NCBI RefSeq assembly: GCF_011300455.1
Contig: NZ_CP049869.1
Location: forward strand, 1,116,001-1,180,000
Source of the DNA: Sphingomonas piscis
GTDB lineage: Bacteria > Pseudomonadota > Alphaproteobacteria > Sphingomonadales > Sphingomonadaceae
Length of the DNA: 64,000 nucleotides
Reading direction: 5' to 3'
The translations under genes and the position numbers were made by a program. Below the pieces are notes generated by a model that saw nothing but the letters and a program-made list of their open reading frames with translations, had not been told where the DNA came from and did no database searches. Position 1 is the stretch's first letter, and every line of letters starts with the position of its first letter. Of this stretch, positions 18,540 through 26,115 are shown in pieces.

Positions 18540-19734
18540 CCGACCTCTTTTCCAAGTTCGACCCGCTGATCGAGCAGCGCCGCGCGCTTCTCGACACCGG
18601 CCTCACCGATCCGTTCAACCTCGTCATGGAGCGGGTCGAAAGCCCGACCGTTGCCATTTGCAATGGCCGCCGCACAATCCTGCTCGGCACCTACAATTAC
18701 ATGGGAATGACCTTCGACCCGGACGTGGTTGCGGCGGGCAAGAAGGCACTGGACGATTATGGCTCCGGCACCACCGGCAGCCGCGTGCTCAACGGCACCT
18801 ACCAGGGCCATCGTGAGGTTGAGCAGGCCCTTCGCGAATTCTACGGCATGGACCATGCGATGGTCTTCTCGACCGGCTACCAGGCCAATCTCGGGATCAT
18901 CTCGACGATCGCCGGCAAGGACGATTACATCGTCCTCGATATCGACAGTCACGCATCCATCTACGACGGCTGCTCTCTTGGGAACGCGCAGATCGTTCCC
19001 TTCCGTCACAACGACATCGACGCGCTCGAGAAGCGTCTGAAGCGCATTCCCGAAGGCGCCGGCAAGCTGGTCGTGCTGGAAGGCGTCTATTCAATGCTCG
19101 GCGACATTGCGCCGCTGAAGGAAATGGTTCGCGTCTCCAAGGAGAATGGCGCGATGGTGCTGGTCGACGAAGCCCACTCGATGGGCTTCATCGGCGAGCA
19201 TGGCCGCGGCGTCGCCGAAGCGCAGGGCATCATCGACGATGTCGACTTCATCATCGGCACCTTCTCCAAGTCGGTCGGTACGGTCGGGGCTTTTGTGTCT
19301 CCAATCACCCCAAGTTCGAGATATTGCGTCTCGTCTGCCGCCCCTATGTTTTCACCGCCTCGCTTCCGCCTTCGGTCGTGGCCACCGCCGCCACCTCCAT
19401 CCGCAAGCTGATGCACGGCGCCGACAAGCGGGCGCATCTCTGGGAAAACAGCCAACGGCTCCACGCCGGCTTGCGTGAGCTTGGCTTCAAGCTCGGGACC
19501 GATGAGCCGCAGTCCGCCATCATCGCCGTCATCATGCCCGACCTCGAGACGGGCGCCGCCATGTGGGAGGCCTTGCTGAAGGAGGGCCTTTACGTGAACC
19601 TCGCCCGTCCACCCGCAACACCCGCCAACATGACCCTGCTTCGCTGCTCGCTTTGCGCCGAGCACAGCGCCGAGCAGGTGGAGGAAATCCTCGGCATGTT
19701 CGCGGCCGCCGGGCGATCCGTGGGCTGCATCTGA
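18536..19734 (+). pseudogene. spt: Serine palmitoyltransferase, frameshifted as sequenced
   Basis: An alpha-oxoamine synthase condensing L-serine with an acyl thioester to 3-ketosphinganine. Start GTG 18536. Residues 1-254 are typical (LLGTYNYMGMTFDP, SGTTGSRVLNGTYQGH, DEAHSMGFIGEHG), with PLP lysine Lys245 in GTFSKSVGT. The frame breaks at TTTT 19291-19294. One extra T restores GAFCVSNHPKFEILR and continues in the +1 frame through RPYVFTASLPPSVVA to the stop at 19734, giving about 399 residues, full family length. As given, the frame runs on to 19411 with a Pro/Ser-rich tail. Sphingolipid is normally indispensable in sphingomonads, so sequence error is the likelier cause. Confidence 0.88.
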
Positions 19735-19779
19735 CGAGTTGCACTTCCGAACTTGCGTCGGGTCGCCTACACTGACGCC

Positions 19780-21765
19780 ATGACGTCTGGGGTGGACGAC
19801 GACGATCGCTTCGACTGGCGGGGCGGGGGAGCGGCAGCGGCGGCGCTACTTGCGGCGCTGATCCTGCTCGGCATGGTCTTCCTCGTCGCCCTGACCAACG
19901 ATGCTCGGGAACGGGCATTGGCGAACGAGCGCCGGGCCTACGACGTGGCCCTTCTCGTTCGAAGCGTCGACGCCAGCATCTCCCGCTCGGAAGCAGCGCT
20001 GGGCCGCTTCGTCCTCGACGAACGCGTCGATCTCAGCGGCAACATCTACTACAGCCAGTGGCGGCTAGCAGAGCATCAGCTGGCCGAACTGCGGCGCCTT
20101 CTGGGCCGCAACGCCGACCAGCGCCGCCGCACCCAATACCTCGACAACCTCTTCCGCAAGCGTGGCGAGGAGCTTGCGGCCGCCGCCCGCGCCGCCGCCG
20201 CCAAGCAGGGGCAGGTCGGCCCCACGTTGTTCTACGTCGCCTCCCAGTCGCCAACCGGCCCGGAGCTCAGCCGAACCCTCGACACGATCGCAAAGGCCGA
20301 GCGGCAGGCGCTACGTGCCCGGATTCAGCAGAGCGAAGTCTATTCCGCCGAGGCCGACCGCCTGTCCGACTACCTCAGCTGGCTCGGCCTCCTGGTCGGC
20401 GCAGGCGCGATTTTCCTCGGCCTGATCGCGGTTCAGGCGGTCCGACAGAATGCCGCCAGCCGCCGCGAGGCCGAGGGTGAAGCATACCGCGCCGAGTCCT
20501 TGGAAATGGCCGTTGAGGCACGCACCCAGGAGCTTCGCGCCGCCAATGAGGCGCTCCGTGCCGAGGCTGAGGAGCGCGAGGCGGCCGAGGCGCAGCTTCG
20601 GCAAGTCCAGAAGATGGAGGCGGTGGGGCAACTCACCGGCGGCATCGCGCACGACTTCAACAACATGCTTGCAGTGGTGGTCGGCGGCATCGATCTCGCC
20701 CGCCGGCGGCTCAATGGCCCTCGGCGCGAGATCATGACCCACCTCAACAATGCGATGGAGGGCGCCACCCGCGCCGCCGCACTGACGCGGCGGCTTCTAT
20801 CCTTCGCCCGGTCGGAGCCCTTGCTGCCGGACAGCGTCGATCCGGCCGAACTCGTCACGGGAATGTCGGACCTGCTAGACCGCACCATCGGCGAGCGGAT
20901 CCAGGTCGAAGTCGATGCGGTCCCCGGAACTTGGCCCATCTACGTCGACTCGCACCAGCTCGAAAACGCCATTGTCAACCTCGCGGTCAATGCCCGGGAC
21001 GCGATGGAAGGCGTGGGAAGGATGCAGGTCAGCACCCGCAACGTCACTCTTGCCGCAGGCGAAATCGGCGACGTTCAGGCCGGCGACTATGTCCGCATCA
21101 GCGTCAGCGACACCGGCTGCGGCATGGCTCCGGAGGTGATCGAGCGCGCATTCGAGCCTTTCTTCACCACCAAGCCGGTCGGCAAGGGCACTGGTCTCGG
21201 CCTCAGCCAGATCTTCGGATTCGCCCATCAGTCGGGCGGCGAGGTCGGCATCGAAAGCGTGGTCGGCAAAGGAACCACGGTCTCCATCTACCTTCCCCGC
21301 AGCGCTGCACCCGCGGTCACGACGGCTGCCATGGGCATGATGCAGGATCAGGATGACGTTCGGGTCACCGGCGCGCGCATCCTCGTTGTCGAGGATGACC
21401 CCAGGGTGCGCGCCTCCACCATCGGCGCGCTTGAAGATCTGGAATATCGGCCGGTTGCCTGCGCCAGCGGCGCCGAAGCGCTTCAGCTCTTCCGAACCGA
21501 CTTGTTCGATCTCGTGATCAGCGACGTCATCATGCCCGAGATGACCGGGCCTGAGATGATCCGGAAACTAAAGGCGGAGCATGACCATTTCGCGGTGCTG
21601 TTCGTCACCGGCTACGTCGGCGAAGGGGAGAGCGACGACCTGGCCGGCTACGAGCTGCTGCGCAAGCCGTTCACCGTAAGCGCACTGGCCAGTGCCGTGG
21701 CCGCGGCGCTGTCCCGAACGCCTAGCGAACCGCGCCCGCTCGCAGCAGCCGCGGCGCAAGGCTGA
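19780..21765 (+). CDS. Hybrid histidine kinase with receiver domain
   Basis: 661 residues. A transmembrane helix at about 16-38, a periplasmic helical sensor (about 40-195, CHASE3-like), a second membrane helix near 200-222, a coiled coil, then HisKA with phospho-acceptor His291 in GGIAHDFNN. The HATPase domain shows VNLAVNARDAM and GTGLGLSQIFG, and a C-terminal receiver carries Asp582 in ISDVIMPE. ATG 19780 was chosen over TTG 19753. No separate response regulator is adjacent. It lies directly after spt and its end overlaps the convergent gene by 44 bp. Confidence 0.93.
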   Translation: MTSGVDDDDRFDWRGGGAAAAALLAALILLGMVFLVALTNDARERALANERRAYDVALLVRSVDASISRSEAALGRFVLDERVDLSGNIYYSQWRLAEHQLAELRRLLGRNADQRRRTQYLDNLFRKRGEELAAAARAAAAKQGQVGPTLFYVASQSPTGPELSRTLDTIAKAERQALRARIQQSEVYSAEADRLSDYLSWLGLLVGAGAIFLGLIAVQAVRQNAASRREAEGEAYRAESLEMAVEARTQELRAANEALRAEAEEREAAEAQLRQVQKMEAVGQLTGGIAHDFNNMLAVVVGGIDLARRRLNGPRREIMTHLNNAMEGATRAAALTRRLLSFARSEPLLPDSVDPAELVTGMSDLLDRTIGERIQVEVDAVPGTWPIYVDSHQLENAIVNLAVNARDAMEGVGRMQVSTRNVTLAAGEIGDVQAGDYVRISVSDTGCGMAPEVIERAFEPFFTTKPVGKGTGLGLSQIFGFAHQSGGEVGIESVVGKGTTVSIYLPRSAAPAVTTAAMGMMQDQDDVRVTGARILVVEDDPRVRASTIGALEDLEYRPVACASGAEALQLFRTDLFDLVISDVIMPEMTGPEMIRKLKAEHDHFAVLFVTGYVGEGESDDLAGYELLRKPFTVSALASAVAAALSRTPSEPRPLAAAAAQG

Positions 21766-22585
21766 GCGCGGCCAGAAGTGGCCAGCGCCGCTGCCACGGC
21801 TTGATCTCGATGGTGGTGCCGGCGTGGCGGTTGATCTTCCACGCTATGTAATCGATCCCGCCCGCGAACGTGGCGCTCGCCTTGGCTAAGCGCGCCACCG
21901 ACAAGGCCTTGCCTTCCAGCCTCCGTCGGCGCCAACTCGGCTGTTTCGCGGCGTTTGCGGGTCGCTCGAGTTGCGCAGCTTCTCCGAACCGGCGGTAGCG
22001 GTCCGGGTCGGAATCCACCACCGACGCTGCCCGCCCCTTCCGCTCCGCTCGCAGCTCGGCGGAATAGGTCAGCGCGAAGGCACGGCGCCAGCGGTCCAGC
22101 AGCGGCTCGCCCGCTACCTCGCCTGCCGCGGCGAACAAGGTCGGAACCGCGCGGCTGACGGCGTCGATCGCATGCGCCTTCGCTTGTTCGCTGCTCGTCC
22201 AGACGAGCCGCGATGGCTGGGCAAAGCGCGCCCACACCGACACGCTGCCCGTTTCCGGCCCATTGAGCCGATGGAAGTCCGCCTCGCTTAGCACCGCATA
22301 TTTGGCGACGAGGCGGTCGTGCTCGAAATAGAAGACGTTGGGCGGGATCAGCCGGTTTGCCGTTGCCAGCCAACGCTTTGCGTAGGCCTGCCGATAACTG
22401 GAAACAATCAGGTAGAAGTCGAGCATCAGCCCGTCGAATTGCCGCTCGCGCAGGCAGGAGCCGTAGAAGAGGACCGCGCGCGCGGCGCCCGGATGCTGGC
22501 CGGCGATCGCAACAGCCATGCTTGCGACCTTGGGTTGGACCGGCTGAAGAAGTTCCTGCTCGACCAGGCCTCGAAGGTCGTACAT
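21722..22585 (-). CDS. Nucleotidyltransferase-like protein of a lipid locus
   Basis: 287 residues. The segment AVLFYGSCLRERQFDGLMLDFYLIV (residues 37-61) has the GS...D.D layout of nucleotidyltransferases and recalls Tam41-like phosphatidate cytidylyltransferases; no other motif is known to me. The basic C-terminus ends in a hydrophobic stretch. It lies 8 bp behind the lipid-kinase gene on the same strand, so it is in one operon. A role in adding a head group to a phosphorylated lipid is inference. Confidence 0.6.
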   Translation of the reverse strand: MYDLRGLVEQELLQPVQPKVASMAVAIAGQHPGAARAVLFYGSCLRERQFDGLMLDFYLIVSSYRQAYAKRWLATANRLIPPNVFYFEHDRLVAKYAVLSEADFHRLNGPETGSVSVWARFAQPSRLVWTSSEQAKAHAIDAVSRAVPTLFAAAGEVAGEPLLDRWRRAFALTYSAELRAERKGRAASVVDSDPDRYRRFGEAAQLERPANAAKQPSWRRRRLEGKALSVARLAKASATFAGGIDYIAWKINRHAGTTIEIKPWQRRWPLLAALSLAPRLLRAGAVR

Positions 22586-22593
22586 CGCTTGGC

Positions 22594-23622
22594 TTAGGCG
22601 GCGAGGCGGACGAACGACAATGGCTGGGCGGCGCGAAGCACGATTGGCTGGCCGATCTGGGCCCGAAAGGTCTCGCCGTCCAGGATGACGTCGGAGCGAT
22701 CGCCCTCGATCTGGACCTCGTCCGTCTCCTGGAAGTGCACCCCCTGGAGCTTGGATCGGCCAAGCTTACCCATCAGCGTGGCCACCAAAGCGCGCAGGAC
22801 GGATAGCGGCCGCTCGTCGATCGCCAGAAGCTTGAGCGACCCCGGACGATGGGCGCCGCCAAGCTCACTGGACAGCAACAAGCGCTCAAGCGTCGTCACG
22901 GCAAGCAGCGAGAAACGCCCGTTCAGCCGCTCGCTCTTCGAAGAGACCTGCAGCGGGGACGGGTGGGGCGGCAGGAAGCTTGCGCGCAGATGCAGGAAAA
23001 TCCGCATCAGAACGGCGAAAGCGGTGATCACGTGGCTGATCCCGTTCGGAAGGCCCAACGGATAGATTTTATGGCGGCAGTAGAGCATCACATCCGCAAG
23101 CCCAGCGCCGCCGAGGAACATGCCGATGACCGGCACCTGCGCCTCCGAGTGGCGAAGCGCGATCAGCTCCTTTGCGACCAGATGCTCGTTCAGTTCGCTC
23201 CGCGCAATCTCCAGCAGCCTCTCCAGCGCCGAGATCGGATCGCCCCGCGCACCGAGGTCAAGCGCGATGAGGTTGGTCTTGCCGCTCGGCAGCACTGCTA
23301 CTGGCGGCGGCGCGTCGCCGAAGTGCGCGCCGTTGTGAATCTCCGTCAGCGCCGCCTGAACCGTCCCGTCGCCGCCGTTGATCACCAGGACCTTGGGCCG
23401 GATGCGCGCGATCGTCTTCAGTGCCTCGCCGATCTGGTCGGCCTTCTCCACCTCATAATGGAAGATGTCGGGGTGCTCGGCGCAAAAGGCGCGGATCCGC
23501 GGCAGCTGGGCGAGGTTGCCGGTCGACTTGGGGTTAGACAGCAAGGCGATCCGCGGACGGCGCGACGGAACGGCCGGTGCTTCGAGCCCGGACACGGCGG
23601 CTGCGCTGTCTCCACTGATCAT
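22594..23622 (-). CDS. Diacylglycerol/sphingoid (ceramide)-kinase-family lipid kinase
   Basis: 342 residues from ATG 23622 (GTG 23652 is possible). The DAGK catalytic domain shows LLSNPKSTGN near the N-terminus, the nucleotide motif NGGDGTV (about 85-91) and PSGKTNLIALDLG, followed by the C-terminal beta sandwich. No signal peptide. Proteins of this family phosphorylate diacylglycerol, sphingosine or ceramide; Caulobacter CpgB, a ceramide kinase, belongs here and is encoded near spt. Two genes from spt in this window, a ceramide or sphingoid substrate is plausible. Confidence 0.85.
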   Translation of the reverse strand: MISGDSAAAVSGLEAPAVPSRRPRIALLSNPKSTGNLAQLPRIRAFCAEHPDIFHYEVEKADQIGEALKTIARIRPKVLVINGGDGTVQAALTEIHNGAHFGDAPPPVAVLPSGKTNLIALDLGARGDPISALERLLEIARSELNEHLVAKELIALRHSEAQVPVIGMFLGGAGLADVMLYCRHKIYPLGLPNGISHVITAFAVLMRIFLHLRASFLPPHPSPLQVSSKSERLNGRFSLLAVTTLERLLLSSELGGAHRPGSLKLLAIDERPLSVLRALVATLMGKLGRSKLQGVHFQETDEVQIEGDRSDVILDGETFRAQIGQPIVLRAAQPLSFVRLAA

Positions 23623-23720
23623 TGGCGTCTGAAATAACTTCACGATCGGCACTCGACGGCGCTAGGGCATGACCCCAGGCATCCGTCTTGGGTGCTCTCT
23701 TCGGACCGCTTTGCGGCCAA

Positions 23721-24941
23721 ATGATGGTGTTGGAACGTTTTCACGTGCGCGGACTGCCGCTGATCGACCGCTACCTCGCGCGCTCCATCGCGGTGCCGTT
23801 GCTCGGCACCCTGATCCTCGCCGCCATGCTGCTCGTGCTGGACAAGATGCTACGCCTGTTCGACTTCGTGGTCGCCGCCGGCGGCCCGGTCAGCGTCGTC
23901 TGGCGCATGCTTGCCAATTTGCTGCCGGAATATCTTGGGCTTGGTATCCCGATCGGCCTGATGCTCGGCATCCTGCTCGCCTTCCGCAAGCTGGCCCTGT
24001 CATCGGAGCTTGACGCCCTGCGCGGCATCGGCGCCGGCTACGGCCGTCTGCTACGGGTGCCCTACGCTTACGCCATTCCGCTGATGCTGCTGAACTTCGG
24101 CATCATCGGTTACCTCCAGCCACTATCCAATTATCGCTACGAAGGCCTCCGCTTCGACCTTCGCTCCGGCGCGTTGGGCGCGTCGATCAAGGTCGGTGAG
24201 TTCAACAATCTCGGCCGGCGCATGACGTTGCGGATCGACCGAAGCGAGGAGAAGGGGACGCAGCTCCACGGCATCTTCGTTCAGGTCGACGACAACAAGT
24301 CGGGGATGTCGGTCGCGGCTACCGCCGAAAGCGGCCGGTTCCTGTCGACCGATGATCCCGACGTCATCCTGTTCCGACTTGAAAAGGGCCGCCTCATTCA
24401 GGACTCGCCCAAGTTCGCGACCCCTCGCACCTTGTCGTTCAACAGCTACGACCTGCCGATCAACCTTCCGGCCGTCGACCGTTTCCGCAACCGCGGCAAC
24501 GACCTGGAGGAACTGACCAGCAACGAACTGTTCCGCGAGGGCTATCTCCGCAATAATCCGGAGCTCAAGGTCGCGGCCCAGGCCAACTTCCATTACCGGC
24601 TCGTGGAAGTCCTCTCCATGATGCTGCTGCCCTTGCTCGCCATCGCGCTTGCCGTTCCGCCGAAACGCAGTTCCTCGGCACTCGGCATCTTCGTCGGCAT
24701 CATCGTCATCGTGGCCTACCACAAGATCAACCAGTATGGGGCGCGGATGGGGGAGAACGGTCGCCTCGATCCCGTGCTTGCCCTGTGGGTACCGTTCGCC
24801 TTGTTCGCCGGAATGATCGGCTGGATGTATCACGTCATCGCCCACAAGCCCGGCGGCCAGCCGATCGGCGCACTCGAGCGCTTCTTCGCGATCGTCGCAA
24901 AGTCGGTCCGCCGCCTTCTGCCGCAGGGCCGGGCGGCATGA
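23721..24941 (+). CDS. lptF: LptF-type permease (lipid export ABC transporter)
   Basis: About 406 residues (ATG 23721; TTG 23688 possible). YjgP/YjgQ fold: three membrane helices in about 20-115, a periplasmic beta-jellyroll domain (about 130-270), then three more helices (300-400). Opens with DRYLARSIAVPLLGTLIL; KLALSSELDALRGIG is the conserved cytoplasmic coupling helix. It partners LptG and LptB to lift LPS to the LptC-A-D bridge. In sphingomonads, which use glycosphingolipids instead of LPS, the cargo may be sphingolipid. ATGA overlap with lptG. Confidence 0.93.
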   Translation: MMVLERFHVRGLPLIDRYLARSIAVPLLGTLILAAMLLVLDKMLRLFDFVVAAGGPVSVVWRMLANLLPEYLGLGIPIGLMLGILLAFRKLALSSELDALRGIGAGYGRLLRVPYAYAIPLMLLNFGIIGYLQPLSNYRYEGLRFDLRSGALGASIKVGEFNNLGRRMTLRIDRSEEKGTQLHGIFVQVDDNKSGMSVAATAESGRFLSTDDPDVILFRLEKGRLIQDSPKFATPRTLSFNSYDLPINLPAVDRFRNRGNDLEELTSNELFREGYLRNNPELKVAAQANFHYRLVEVLSMMLLPLLAIALAVPPKRSSSALGIFVGIIVIVAYHKINQYGARMGENGRLDPVLALWVPFALFAGMIGWMYHVIAHKPGGQPIGALERFFAIVAKSVRRLLPQGRAA

Positions 24942-26035
24942 TCAATCTCAGCTTCTTCCCGTCCCGCCAGATCGCTTTTTACACGATCAAGCTGTTCGTC
25001 TCGCGCAGCCTCGCGGTGCTGCTCGCCCTCGTGCTGATCCTGATGACGCTCGATCTGTTGGGCGAGTCCGGCAAGATCCTCGCCGTGCCCGGCAACGGCG
25101 AGGCGGAGTTGTGGCATTATGTCTCGCTGCGCGTGCCGATCCTGGTTGCGCGCTTCCTGCCCTTCTCGGTCCTGCTTGGCACCCTCATCGCCTTCGTCGG
25201 TCTCAACCAGAATAGCGAAATCGTCTCGATGAAGGCGGCAGGCATTTCCGCCCATCAAATCCTCGCACCCCTGGTTCTGGCGAGCTTCGGCGTCGCTGCC
25301 TTGTCCTTCGCCTTCAACGAGCGCGTCGTCGTCAACGCCACCCGCACCGTGACCGCCTGGAGCGATAATGACTATAAGCCCGTGCCCGCCGAAAGCGGTA
25401 TCGTCAGCAATGTATGGCTTTTGAGCGGCCCCGATTACATCCGCGCCGGCCATGTCGGCGGCACCGGCCGCGGCTTCCATGCCGAGCATGTCACCATCTA
25501 CGAGCGGCGCGGCGGCATCCTCCAGCGGATCGTTCAGGCGGACCGCGCCGAACCCGCGGACGATCACTGGCGCCTTACAAATGTACGCATCTACGACGCG
25601 GCGATGAACTTCGTCCGCAAGCAACCGGAGCTTGCCGCCATGAACGGCGTCTCCCCGGCCGCCCTGACTCTTGCCAAGGTCGACCCGGACGAGCTCGACT
25701 TCTTCACACTGAAGCAGCGCGTCGAGCAGATGCGCGTCGCCGGCCGCCCGACCGAAGCCGCCGAGGCAGGTCTGTGGCACAAGGTCGCCGGCCCGATGTC
25801 CGCCGTCCTCATGCCGCTCTTAGCCGCCGTTGCCGCCTTCGGCCTCGCCCGCTCGGGCCAGGTGCTGCTGCGTGCAGTCACCGGCATGGCGCTCGGCTTC
25901 GCTTATTTCGTCGCAGACAACTTCAGCATCGCGATGGGCAATGTCGGCGCCTACCCGCCGCTGCTCGCGGCCTGGTCGCCGTTCCTGCTCTTCCTGCTAA
26001 TCGGGGAAACTGTGCTCATAAGGTCGGAAGAGTAA
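24938..26035 (+). CDS. lptG: LptG-type permease
   Basis: 365 residues, same architecture as LptF: N-terminal helices from YTIKLFVSRSLAVLLALVL, the coupling motif NSEIVSMKAAGISAHQIL, a periplasmic domain around 150-270 and C-terminal helices ending LLIGETVLIRS. Coupled to lptF. The pair forms the transmembrane core of the Lpt ABC exporter. LptB, LptC and LptA are not in the window. Confidence 0.93.
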   Translation: MINLSFFPSRQIAFYTIKLFVSRSLAVLLALVLILMTLDLLGESGKILAVPGNGEAELWHYVSLRVPILVARFLPFSVLLGTLIAFVGLNQNSEIVSMKAAGISAHQILAPLVLASFGVAALSFAFNERVVVNATRTVTAWSDNDYKPVPAESGIVSNVWLLSGPDYIRAGHVGGTGRGFHAEHVTIYERRGGILQRIVQADRAEPADDHWRLTNVRIYDAAMNFVRKQPELAAMNGVSPAALTLAKVDPDELDFFTLKQRVEQMRVAGRPTEAAEAGLWHKVAGPMSAVLMPLLAAVAAFGLARSGQVLLRAVTGMALGFAYFVADNFSIAMGNVGAYPPLLAAWSPFLLFLLIGETVLIRSEE

Positions 26036-26071
26036 TCCGGACAAAGACTGGGAGGGTTGCCGTTCAACCGG

Positions 26072-26110
26072 GCGCTTCATAAACAAGCGCTGCTCGGCTG
26101 CGGGGGGGGG
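26072..26110 (+). promoter_or_regulatory. Hairpin and G9 tract upstream of the TonB-dependent receptor
   Basis: GCGCTT (26072-26077) pairs with AAGCGC (26085-26090), and nine consecutive Gs lie at 26102-26110, ending 5 bp before the GTG start codon. The G run occupies the ribosome-binding position, so a change in its length would alter spacing. Confidence 0.55.
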
Positions 26111-26115
26111 AATGC

